This document shows, piece after piece, positions 23,777 to 31,768 of a stretch of DNA of 36,847 bases (positions are counted from its first letter, which is position 1; the number at the start of each line of letters is the position of its first letter). This DNA is from Mageeibacillus sp. UBA5438 (GTDB lineage Bacteria; Bacillota; Clostridia; Saccharofermentanales; DTU023). Location: the NCBI GenBank assembly GCA_002427535.1, contig DIRK01000022.1, positions 1 through 36,847 of the forward strand, written 5' to 3'. The notes beneath the pieces are model-generated. The model made no database searches. It had not been told where the DNA came from and worked only from the letters and a program-made list of their open reading frames with translations. The translations under genes were made by a program, and so were the position numbers.

Positions 23777-25123
23777 ATGGCAAAAAGAAGCGCTAATCAT
23801 GTTTGGGACTCGGTCTGTCAGCAAAGTCTTGTGAAAGAGATCAATCCGCTCACGTTTAACACGTGGTTCACGACGGCCAAACCGTATATTTCGGATGAAC
23901 GGACATTCGGTTTGTCGGTGCCCAACGAGTACGCCATGGAATACATCGCGCAGTACACTGAACAAATCGAAAGCGCGCTCAAAGACCTGACGCGCGTTCA
24001 CTATTCTTTGGAGGTCGTCGTCCGCCCGGATGGCAGTGTGCCCAAAAAAGAAGAACGCGAGAAGCAAAGCACGCTTGAATTCAATCACAACGGATCCTTT
24101 CAGATCGGCCGTTTGAATCCTGACTATTCATTTTCGACCTTCATTGTCGGCTCGGGCAATAATTTCGCCCACGCGGCGTCCGTCGCTGTCGCCTCCATGG
24201 AAAGCGGGGGGAACTATAACCCGCTGTTCTTGTACGGCGGATCAGGCCTTGGCAAGACCCATCTGATGCACGCGATCGGCAACCAGGTGCGCCATGATTT
24301 TCCGCATAAGCGCGTTGTCTATGTGCAGTCAGAACAGTTTGTCAATGAGTTTATTGCCTGCATCCAGAAAAATGACTTCGAAGCCTTTCGTAACCACTAC
24401 CGCTTAGCCGACATGCTTCTCATCGACGACATCCAGTTCATCGAGTCAAAAGAGCGAATGCAGATTGAATTTTTCTATACCTTCAACGCGCTTTATGAAT
24501 CAGGGAAAAACATCGTGCTCACCTGCGACAAGCCGCCACAAAGCTTGGCCTCACTCACAGACAGGTTGCGCACCCGTTTTATCAGCGGCCTCACCATTGA
24601 CATCCAGCCGCCTGATTATGAAACACGAATTGCCATCTTAAAGAACCTGTGCCGCGCGCAGAGGGTCGACATCGCGCCTGACATTATCGAATACATCGCC
24701 AACAACATCACCTCCAATGTGCGTGAGATCGAGGGGGCCTTCAAGACGATTACCGCCCTCATGATGATGGGGACGGAGGTCACCATTGACATGGCGCGCC
24801 AGGCGCTCCAAAGCGTTATCCAGCCCGGCGCGGTCAAGCCTTTGGACTTTCCGCTCATCATGGAAATCGTGGCGCATTATTACGGTGTCACTGTAGATGA
24901 TCTGAAGTCACGGCAGCGCAGCTCGGATATCGTCGAGCCGCGTCAGGTCGCGATGTATTTATGCAGGAAAAAACTGAATAAAACACTGAAAGAAATCGGT
25001 GTGGCCTTCGGTGGTAAAAATCACGCGACGGTCATACACGCTTATGATAAAATTGCAGAAGGAATCAAGGAGGACGCGGCGCTGTCTGAAACAGTCGGCA
25101 ACCTGGAAATGCGCTTGCAATGA
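23777..25123 (+). CDS. dnaA: Chromosomal replication initiator DnaA
   Basis: DnaA binds the boxes in oriC and melts the origin. It has 448 residues with an N-terminal domain I (VKEINPLTFNTWFTTAKPYI), a short variable linker (about 92-110), an AAA+ domain with Walker A GGSGLGKTHLMHAIGN and Walker B LLIDDIQFI, the sensor region around LTDRLRTRFISGL, and the DNA-binding domain IV ending VAFGGKNHATVIHAYDKI. ATG 23777 is the natural start by homology, yet the nearest Shine-Dalgarno-like run, GGAAGGGG (23753-23760), is about 16 bases away, so initiation may be weak. DnaA-box clusters flank the gene on both sides. Confidence 0.98.
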   Translation: MAKRSANHVWDSVCQQSLVKEINPLTFNTWFTTAKPYISDERTFGLSVPNEYAMEYIAQYTEQIESALKDLTRVHYSLEVVVRPDGSVPKKEEREKQSTLEFNHNGSFQIGRLNPDYSFSTFIVGSGNNFAHAASVAVASMESGGNYNPLFLYGGSGLGKTHLMHAIGNQVRHDFPHKRVVYVQSEQFVNEFIACIQKNDFEAFRNHYRLADMLLIDDIQFIESKERMQIEFFYTFNALYESGKNIVLTCDKPPQSLASLTDRLRTRFISGLTIDIQPPDYETRIAILKNLCRAQRVDIAPDIIEYIANNITSNVREIEGAFKTITALMMMGTEVTIDMARQALQSVIQPGAVKPLDFPLIMEIVAHYYGVTVDDLKSRQRSSDIVEPRQVAMYLCRKKLNKTLKEIGVAFGGKNHATVIHAYDKIAEGIKEDAALSETVGNLEMRLQ

Positions 25124-25370
25124 TGCACAAGTTATGATCATTTGTTGATAATTCGTTGTCAATACCATGTTGAATAAATGTGAATAACAAAGACAATGTG
25201 GACAACTGGATTTCTCAACATTTTGAACACATAGAGTTAACTTTTTTGTAACATGGCGTGATGCTGAAGGGGCCACGCCGGGGAAGGGTTTTTCACACGA
25301 CTCACAGCTATATGAAGAGGAGGGTGAAAGATCTTAAGAGGACAACAGACATTTGCGGGAGGTCTGACTT
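25124..25370 (+). other. oriC: oriC, right part (dnaA-dnaN intergenic region)
   Basis: A 247-base non-coding gap with DnaA-box-like sites in the opposite direction to those upstream of dnaA: TGTTGATAA 25143-25151, TGTGAATAA 25179-25187 and TGTGGACAA 25197-25205. A+T-rich segments occur before 25255. The dnaN ribosome-binding site is at its end, and the rest shows nothing recognisable. Confidence 0.75.
25143..25205 (-). promoter_or_regulatory. Cluster of three reverse DnaA boxes
   Basis: On the minus strand these read TTATCAACA, TTATTCACA and TTGTCCACA, each eight of nine against TTATCCACA. The first is identical to the box at 23472-23480 but inverted. Confidence 0.7.
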
Positions 25371-26471
25371 ATGAAACTCACTTGTTCGAGAAACCACTTG
25401 ATGGATGCCATTTCGACAGTACAAAGAGCTGTCGCGACGCGCTCAGCCAACCCGGTATTGGATGGGATCTTGCTCAAAGCGGATCAGGAACTTGTTTTGA
25501 CCGGTTATGACAATGAAACCGGCATTGAATACCGTATGGAGGCTGATATCTCCCAAAAAGGAGGCCTTGTGGTCCCCGCACGCGTGTTGTCTGAAGTCGT
25601 GCGCAAGCTTTCGGATAATCATGTGTATCTGGCGATCAAAGACGACACGGTCCTGGTGGTTGAAAGCGGCAAGAGCGTCTTCAATATCCGAGGTTACGCG
25701 GCGGATAAATATCCCGAGATCCATTTTGTGGAAGAAGACGCAAAAATCAGCCTGAAGCAAAGCACGTTGAGGCAGATGATTAATCAGACGATCTTCGCCG
25801 TCAGCACGGATCAGAGCCGCCCGATCCTGATGGGCCTGAACCTGATCTGCGAAAATGATACCTTGACGATCGTCGCCTTAGACGGTTTCCGTCTCGCGGT
25901 CCGTAAAGAGACCATCCCCGGCCTTGACATGAATGTCAACATTATCATCCCCGCAAAGGCTATGAGCGAGATTTCACGCATCATGTCCGACACAGACGAA
26001 GAAGTGATCATTTCGCCTTCCCATAACTACATCATTTTCAACAAGGGCAATGTGAAGGTGGTCACCCGCCTGATCCGCGGCGAGTTCTTAAACTACAAGA
26101 GCATCATCCCGCGCGACGCTAATACAAGCCTTATGATTTCACCAGAGGTGCTTTACGCGGCGGTGGCCCGTGCGTCGATCATGATTGACACAGAAGACAG
26201 GCGCTTTCCGGTTGTGTTCCAGACGCCGGACGCGGATACACTGACGATCGAATCAAAAACAGACATCGGTACGGCAAGAGAAGAAATACCGATTGCCTTG
26301 TCAGGCGACAAGATTGAAATTGATTTTAATCCCAGATTCTTTATGGAAGCACTGCGGGAGGTGTCTGACGACCAGGTGATTCTGACCTTCAGCGGGAATC
26401 TGCAGCCTTGCTCCATCAAGCCTGAGTCCGGAGAACATTTCTACTACATGATCCTGCCGCTGCGCCGATAA
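25371..26471 (+). CDS. dnaN: DNA polymerase III beta sliding clamp
   Basis: The clamp forms a ring dimer on DNA and tethers polymerase III. The protein has 366 residues, three repeated clamp domains and the typical start MKLTCSRNHLMDAISTVQRA, a middle VSTDQSRPILMGLNLICEND, and the C-terminus EHFYYMILPLRR, where the partner-binding pocket is completed. ATG 25371 has GGGAGGT seven bases upstream. It follows dnaA after the second DnaA-box cluster and precedes recF by six bases, forming the classic origin gene order. Confidence 0.98.
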   Translation: MKLTCSRNHLMDAISTVQRAVATRSANPVLDGILLKADQELVLTGYDNETGIEYRMEADISQKGGLVVPARVLSEVVRKLSDNHVYLAIKDDTVLVVESGKSVFNIRGYAADKYPEIHFVEEDAKISLKQSTLRQMINQTIFAVSTDQSRPILMGLNLICENDTLTIVALDGFRLAVRKETIPGLDMNVNIIIPAKAMSEISRIMSDTDEEVIISPSHNYIIFNKGNVKVVTRLIRGEFLNYKSIIPRDANTSLMISPEVLYAAVARASIMIDTEDRRFPVVFQTPDADTLTIESKTDIGTAREEIPIALSGDKIEIDFNPRFFMEALREVSDDQVILTFSGNLQPCSIKPESGEHFYYMILPLRR

Positions 26472-26477
26472 ACTTGT

Positions 26478-27644
26478 ATGCGCCTTTGTTCTGTCGAGCT
26501 TGTTAATTTCCGAAACTATGAAAGCGAAAGCCTTTCATTTGACGCCGGCACGAACATTCTTTTCGGACAAAACGCACAGGGTAAAACGAATTTTCTAGAA
26601 GCGATCTATCTTTGTACTTGCGCGCGCTCACACCGGACCGGGCGTGACGATGAGCTCGTGCGCCACGGCGCCCCTTTTTACCGCACAACCGTTCATTTTA
26701 TCACCGACCGTGGCCTTGCGGAGTCCGTCTCCGTCGAATACCACCGCGCCGAGGCAAAGGGCGGCTCACCGTCTCGCATCATCCGCTATAACGACTTAGA
26801 AGTGACGCGTCTGTCCGACATGATGGGCCTTTTTCACGCCATCTTATTTGCCCCCGAAGACCTTGAGATTGTAAAAGACGGTCCCGCGGAAAGGCGCCGT
26901 TTCCTCGATATTTTAATCTCCAGAACCGACCGCACTTATTTTCGCGACCTGCAAGAATTTTGGCGCATCATCGGGCATCGCAACCGCCTTTTGAAACAAA
27001 ATAGAGAAGGGATGTCCTCCTTAGACGGGACGCAGCTTGACATCTGGGATGAATCGCTTGCCGCGGTAGCCGCCGCCATCCTGTCAAAGCGCCTTCACTA
27101 TGTGGATCAACTCTTGGGGTACGCGGCGCTGTCGCTCAGGCATCTCACGGCCTCACAGGAGGTGCTGGGCCTCCAGTACAAAGGATTTTCGGGGCTCACC
27201 CCTGATATGGACCAAAAGGTCATTGAAGCGCGCTACTTGGAGCGCTTAAAGCGGCTTCGGGAGGACGATCTCTTTCGTGGCAACACCTCCCAGGGCCCCC
27301 ACCGCGATGACATGCTCATTACCTTGAACGGCGTCGATGCAAGGCTTTACGCCTCCCAGGGCCAGCAGCGTTCAGTGGTCCTCTCTTTAAAAATCGCGGA
27401 ACTTTTGATCCTGACCGAGATATCGGGAGAAAAACCCATTTTACTCCTCGATGACGTCATGTCGGAGCTCGATCAGTCGAGACGCTCACGGCTTATTGAG
27501 GTCATTTCAGACCACCAAGTTTTCATGACCTGCACTGAAGCGGAATCCATGGGCGACATGGACGTGCTCATGGGCTCCAAAGTCCACTATTACAGTGTTC
27601 ACAACGCCCATGTCCATAAGGTCGAAGCACCGAATGCCAACTGA
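26478..27644 (+). CDS. recF: DNA replication and repair protein RecF
   Basis: RecF is an SMC-like ATPase that helps load RecA at gaps. The protein has 388 residues. Walker A is GQNAQGKTNFLEA (residues 30-42), the family element EDLEIVKDGPAERRRFLD is in the middle, the ABC signature region is ASQGQQRSVVLSLKIAEL, and Walker B with D-loop is LLLDDVMSELDQSRR. ATG 26478 comes six bases after the dnaN stop with no clear ribosome-binding site, so translation probably depends on coupling to dnaN. The small S4-domain gene (yaaA) often found between dnaN and recF is absent. Confidence 0.96.
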   Translation: MRLCSVELVNFRNYESESLSFDAGTNILFGQNAQGKTNFLEAIYLCTCARSHRTGRDDELVRHGAPFYRTTVHFITDRGLAESVSVEYHRAEAKGGSPSRIIRYNDLEVTRLSDMMGLFHAILFAPEDLEIVKDGPAERRRFLDILISRTDRTYFRDLQEFWRIIGHRNRLLKQNREGMSSLDGTQLDIWDESLAAVAAAILSKRLHYVDQLLGYAALSLRHLTASQEVLGLQYKGFSGLTPDMDQKVIEARYLERLKRLREDDLFRGNTSQGPHRDDMLITLNGVDARLYASQGQQRSVVLSLKIAELLILTEISGEKPILLLDDVMSELDQSRRSRLIEVISDHQVFMTCTEAESMGDMDVLMGSKVHYYSVHNAHVHKVEAPNAN

Positions 27645-27649
27645 TTTTA

Positions 27650-27658
27650 TGGTATAAT
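27650..27658 (+). promoter_or_regulatory. Extended -10 promoter for remB-gyrB
   Basis: TGGTATAAT is a perfect extended -10 located just after the recF stop and 46 bases before the remB start. No -35 hexamer stands out, as with the other promoters here. Confidence 0.65.
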
Positions 27659-27704
27659 TTAAACAGATTTAATTGCCTGATTCGATAACAAAAGCCGGAG
27701 CATT

Positions 27705-27965
27705 ATGTACATTCATATCGGAGCCGATGTCTCCTTTCCTGCCCACTGGATTGTGGGAATATTTGATCTTGATCAAATGACACCCTCGAGCGCTACTGCG
27801 GAATTAATGAAGCAGGCAGAAGAGGCGTATAAACTTGACTGGATGTCGGCAGAGCTCCCGCGCTCCATGATCCTCACGGTCGACCGCGTGTTTCTATCGC
27901 CGCTGTCCTCTGTGACCCTTGTGAATCGGCTGAAAGACAGATACAAAGATGAAAGGTTGCCATGA
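27705..27965 (+). CDS. remB: RemB/DUF370 family DNA-binding protein
   Basis: This 86-residue protein has the start MYIHIGADVSFPAHWIVGIF and the middle PRSMILTVDRVFLSPLSSVT, resembling the RemB (YaaB, DUF370) group. In Bacillus subtilis the gene also lies between recF and gyrB. RemA-type relatives bind DNA and activate matrix genes; the role of RemB itself is less clear. ATG 27705 has the purine-rich AGCCGGAG upstream. Its TGA overlaps the gyrB start (ATGA), so the two are coupled. Confidence 0.88.
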   Translation: MYIHIGADVSFPAHWIVGIFDLDQMTPSSATAELMKQAEEAYKLDWMSAELPRSMILTVDRVFLSPLSSVTLVNRLKDRYKDERLP

Positions 27966-30067
27966 ATAATTCAGACAATAAAGAGAACGTACGTTCGGAA
28001 CAACCCGATCACAATTTAGAAGAATTGTTGCGTCGCGCCGAAGCGGATGCCCGGGAGGAAAGCGATGAGCTGATCAACCTCGCCGATGACATCCACGCGT
28101 TGACCGACGATTACGAGGAAGATAAAGAAAGCCTCCTTAGCGTGCCTGTCAGCGACTATGACACTAGTTCCACCGCGTCGTACGAAGACCGGGACATCCA
28201 GGTGCTGGAAGGCCTTGAGGCCGTGCGCAAACGCCCCGGGATGTACATCGGGGACACGACGGGCCGCGGACTCCATCACCTCATTTATGAAATTGTCGCA
28301 AACTCTGTGGACGAAGCCCTGGCCGGTCGCTGCGATTCGATTAGAGTCGCGGTCCTGCCCGACCAGTCGATACGCGTAGAGGACAACGGGATCGGTATCC
28401 CGGTGGGCATTCACCCGACCGCCGGCATTCCCACCGTGGAGGTGGTGCACACGATGCTTCACGCGGGGGGTAAGTTCGGAGGCGACGCTTACGGTGTTTC
28501 AGGCGGCCTCCACGGCGTCGGAGCGTCTGTGGTGAATGCCCTGTCCGAATGGATGGAGGTAACAGTCAACCGCAACGGACAATCGCATTTCATCCGCTTT
28601 GAGCGCGGTGAGACAGTGACGCCTTTGACGATCACAGGCGACACGGATAAAACGGGGACCATCACGGTCTTTAAACCCGACTTTGAAATTTTCAGCGATC
28701 TCGATGTGGACTTCGACCTCATGACCACCCGCTATCGGGAGATGGCCTTCTTAAATCGTGGGGTGTCAATCACCCTGATTGACGAACGCGTGGACCCTAT
28801 TGTCGAGAAAGTGTTGCATTACGAAGGCGGCATTATTTCCTTTGTCGAATACCTGAATCGCAACAAAACCGCGGTCCACGAAACGCCCATTTATTTTGAC
28901 GCGGAGCAGGACGGCTGCTATGTGGAGATCGCCATCCAGTACAACGACTCCTACAATGAAAACGTATACACCTATGCCAATAATATCGCGACCATTGAGG
29001 GCGGCAGCCATTTGACGGGTTTTCGCGCGGCTCTGACGAAGACGATCAATGACTACGCGAGAAAATACAACATCTTAAAAGAAAAAGATAAAAACTTACA
29101 GGGCGAAGACATCCGCGAGGGCATCTGCGCCATTGTCAGTGTTAAATTGAAAAATCCGCAGTTTGAGGGGCAGACGAAGACACGCCTGGGCAATCCGGAA
29201 GTCAGGACCGTGGTGGAGTCGACGGTGAATGAGAAGCTCCTGATTTATTTAGAGGAGAATCCGCAAACGGCGCGCTCCATCGCGGGCAAAAGCCTTGCGG
29301 CCTCACAGGCACGAGAAGCCGCCCGAAAGGCGCGCGATATGACGCGAAGAAAAAGCGCACTTGACAGCAACGCCTTGCCGGGGAAACTGGCCGACTGCCA
29401 GGAAAAGGACCCGACTTTCTGCGAGCTCTTTATTGTAGAGGGTGATTCGGCGGGCGGTACGGCGAAGAACGGCCGGGAACGAAAGTACCAGGCGATCTTA
29501 CCGCTCTGGGGCAAAATGCTGAACGTTGAGAAATCGCGGGTCGACAAGGTGCTCGACAACGATAAGCTCATGCCGATTGTCATGGCACTGGGCGCGGGGA
29601 TTGGCAATGACTTTGATTTGTCAAAGCTTCGCTACCACAAGATTATCCTCATGGCGGACGCCGATGTTGACGGCTCTCATATCCGTACCTTACTTTTGAC
29701 TTTCTTCTTCCGCTACATGCGACCGCTCATTGACGCGGGGCATGTCTACATTGCCTGTCCGCCCCTGTATCGGATTTACCAGGATAAAAAGAGTCGCTAC
29801 GCGTACGATGAAGATGATGTTGAGTTGATTAAAGAAGAAGAAGGGTGGTCGAGTCCTAAGATGCAACGATTTAAGGGTCTCGGTGAGATGAACGCGGATC
29901 AGCTGTGGGATACGACGATGAACCCTGAAGAACGCAAGATCTTGCAGGTGCAGGTCCAAGACGCTCAGTTAGCCGATGAAACGTTTACGCTGCTGATGGG
30001 TGATCGCGTGGAGCCGCGTCGTGATTTCATCCGAGCGAATGCGAAATTGGCGACATTGGATAACTGA
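27962..30067 (+). CDS. gyrB: DNA gyrase subunit B with acidic N-terminal extension
   Basis: GyrB is the ATPase subunit of gyrase, which introduces negative supercoils. Core motifs are DIQVLEGLEAVRKRPGMYIG, NSVDEALAG, GGLHGVGASVVNALS for ATP binding, the TOPRIM motifs EGDSAGG (about residue 493) and DADVDGSH (about 567), and PKMQRFKGLGEMNADQLW. The typical protein starts just before DIQVLEGLE, but here about 75 residues precede it, rich in Asp and Glu (for example RRAEADAREESDELINLADD). ATG 27962 has GAAAGG upstream and overlaps the remB stop, so the long form is credible. A GTG at about 28142 would give a near-standard start but has a poor ribosome-binding site. No gyrA follows. Confidence 0.96.
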   Translation: MNNSDNKENVRSEQPDHNLEELLRRAEADAREESDELINLADDIHALTDDYEEDKESLLSVPVSDYDTSSTASYEDRDIQVLEGLEAVRKRPGMYIGDTTGRGLHHLIYEIVANSVDEALAGRCDSIRVAVLPDQSIRVEDNGIGIPVGIHPTAGIPTVEVVHTMLHAGGKFGGDAYGVSGGLHGVGASVVNALSEWMEVTVNRNGQSHFIRFERGETVTPLTITGDTDKTGTITVFKPDFEIFSDLDVDFDLMTTRYREMAFLNRGVSITLIDERVDPIVEKVLHYEGGIISFVEYLNRNKTAVHETPIYFDAEQDGCYVEIAIQYNDSYNENVYTYANNIATIEGGSHLTGFRAALTKTINDYARKYNILKEKDKNLQGEDIREGICAIVSVKLKNPQFEGQTKTRLGNPEVRTVVESTVNEKLLIYLEENPQTARSIAGKSLAASQAREAARKARDMTRRKSALDSNALPGKLADCQEKDPTFCELFIVEGDSAGGTAKNGRERKYQAILPLWGKMLNVEKSRVDKVLDNDKLMPIVMALGAGIGNDFDLSKLRYHKIILMADADVDGSHIRTLLLTFFFRYMRPLIDAGHVYIACPPLYRIYQDKKSRYAYDEDDVELIKEEEGWSSPKMQRFKGLGEMNADQLWDTTMNPEERKILQVQVQDAQLADETFTLLMGDRVEPRRDFIRANAKLATLDN

Positions 30068-30078
30068 TTCACGCAAAA

Positions 30079-30094
30079 TGTTTCACGTGAAACA
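30079..30094 (+). promoter_or_regulatory. parS: parS centromere site
   Basis: TGTTTCACGTGAAACA is a perfect 16-base palindrome identical to the well-known Bacillus-type parS. It lies in the 47-base gap after gyrB and about 1.7 kb from parA/parB. It is the loading site for ParB. Confidence 0.97.
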
Positions 30095-30114
30095 TGACAT
30101 CGACAGGATAGGGT

Positions 30115-31689
30115 ATGACACAACCTTTCAGCGTTGAAGCCTATGACATAGATACCGAAAGGCTGCGGTTAAGACCGTGGCGTCCAAACGATCTTCTCGA
30201 CTTCTACGAATACGCGAGTGTCCCGGGCGTCGGAGAAATGGCAGGCTGGCCCCATCACACATCACTCGATGAAACACAAAAAATACTCGATCAATTTATC
30301 AAGGGCGAAGAAGTATTCGCCCTTGTTTTAAAAAGTACCGATAAAGTGATCGGCTCCCTCGGCGTCCATAAAGTGGAACAAGAGCCTCTCGCCAAGGAAA
30401 TCGGCTACGTGCTGAACCGCGACTATTGGGGACAGGGCATCATGGTCGAAGCCGTCAAGGCGGTGCTGGATCTTCTGTTTATAGAAACAGACATCCCGGA
30501 ACTTCTTTGCTGTTGCTCTACGATCAATGATCAAAGTCGGCGTGTCATGGAAAAAGCAGGCTTTCTTTACGCGCGATCCTTTGATCGCAAACGAGAAGTC
30601 CCCGGTTCGGAGGCATCTTATGAATATCGAATCACCCGAGAGGATTATGAAGCAATGGAACAAAAAAAAGCATCCTTTGAAAATGACTACGACGCAGGTT
30701 GCCACCCCAGGATACTCAATGCGCTCGTGGGTACCAACGATGACCGGACGACCGGTTACGGCCTTGACGCGTACAGCGTCAAAGCCCAGTCACTCATCCG
30801 CGCGGCATGCGGGCGAGAAGACGCGGACGTCCACTTCGTGGTCGGGGGTACTCAGGCGAACCTCATCACGGTCGCGGGCGCCCTCAAGCCTTGGCAGGGC
30901 GTATTGTCGGCCGACACCGGCCACATCAATGTGCATGAGGCGGGCGCGATTGAAGCGACCGGACACAAGGTGCTCATTGTCCCGTCAGAAGACGGAAAGC
31001 TTTCGGCCGAATCGATTGATCAATACTGCAAAACAATTGCCGAGGACCCGACCGCGGAACATATGGTGCAACCCGGGATGATTTATCTGTCACATCCGAC
31101 AGAGCTTGGGACCCTGTACGACCGGGTTTCTTTGGAAGCGATTCGCCGTGTCGCCGATGATTGGAATTTGATCCTCTACATAGATGGCGCGCGGATGGCC
31201 TCCGCGCTGGCCAGAGAAGAGACAGGGCTTGACCTTCCCGCCATCGCCGCCTTAACCGATGTGTTTTCTATCGGGGGCACCAAATGCGGAGCGCTTTTCG
31301 GAGAAGCCCTTGTGATTACAAAGGACAGTCTGAAAAAAGATTTTCGTAGCCTGATGAAACAGCGTGGCGGCCTCTTAGCCAAGGGGAGGCTTTTGGGCCT
31401 TCAGTTCTCCGAACTTTTTTCGAATGATCTGTACCTTGAAATCGGTCAGCACGAAAATGAGATGGCCCAACAACTGGCCGCAAGATTCACGGAACGTGGC
31501 ATCTCCTTTTTCGCGCCGCCCGAAACCAATCAGCTCTTCGTCCTGTTAAACGCGCATGAGCTCGATCATTTCCTACGCCGCGCTGTTTTTGAGCGCATGA
31601 TGAAAACCGAAGAGGGTCACGAAGTGTGCCGCTTTGTGACGTCTTACGCCACAAGTGTTGAAGATATCGAATGGTTGTTTGGCGAATAA
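30115..31689 (+). CDS. Fused GNAT acetyltransferase-threonine aldolase
   Basis: One open frame of 524 residues joins two enzymes. Residues 1 to about 178 are a RimJ/RimL-type GNAT N-acetyltransferase (DTERLRLRPWRPNDLLDF, LNRDYWGQGIMVEAVKAVLD, VMEKAGF). Residues from about 184 are a PLP-dependent threonine aldolase/beta-eliminating lyase of fold type I: SFENDYDAGCHPRILNAL, GGTQANLITVAGAL, HINVHEAGAIEATGHK, YIDGARMASAL, and GGTKCGALF with PLP-binding Lys390. Such aldolases cleave threonine or allo-threonine to glycine and acetaldehyde, and glycine is the substrate of the grd pathway. An internal ATG at 30655 (residue 181) has AGAGGA about ten bases upstream, and a run of eight A follows at 30662-30669, so a free aldolase could also be made. 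Confidence 0.88.
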   Translation: MTQPFSVEAYDIDTERLRLRPWRPNDLLDFYEYASVPGVGEMAGWPHHTSLDETQKILDQFIKGEEVFALVLKSTDKVIGSLGVHKVEQEPLAKEIGYVLNRDYWGQGIMVEAVKAVLDLLFIETDIPELLCCCSTINDQSRRVMEKAGFLYARSFDRKREVPGSEASYEYRITREDYEAMEQKKASFENDYDAGCHPRILNALVGTNDDRTTGYGLDAYSVKAQSLIRAACGREDADVHFVVGGTQANLITVAGALKPWQGVLSADTGHINVHEAGAIEATGHKVLIVPSEDGKLSAESIDQYCKTIAEDPTAEHMVQPGMIYLSHPTELGTLYDRVSLEAIRRVADDWNLILYIDGARMASALAREETGLDLPAIAALTDVFSIGGTKCGALFGEALVITKDSLKKDFRSLMKQRGGLLAKGRLLGLQFSELFSNDLYLEIGQHENEMAQQLAARFTERGISFFAPPETNQLFVLLNAHELDHFLRRAVFERMMKTEEGHEVCRFVTSYATSVEDIEWLFGE

Positions 31690-31700
31690 AAGCGCGATCA

Positions 31701-31709
31701 TGATACAAT
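31701..31709 (+). promoter_or_regulatory. Extended -10 promoter for parA-parB
   Basis: TGATACAAT (TG, one base, TACAAT) starts 11 bases after the stop of the preceding gene and 59 bases before parA. No clear -35 is present. Confidence 0.5.
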
Positions 31710-31768
31710 TAACGAGTTAGCGGCGGTCATTTGCGATCCCGCAAATACGACAGAGCAAAGGGATATCT

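Noticed and set aside
30079..30094. Palindrome after gyrB as a terminator
   Set aside because: It exactly matches parS and has no T-run after it, so it is a ParB site instead.
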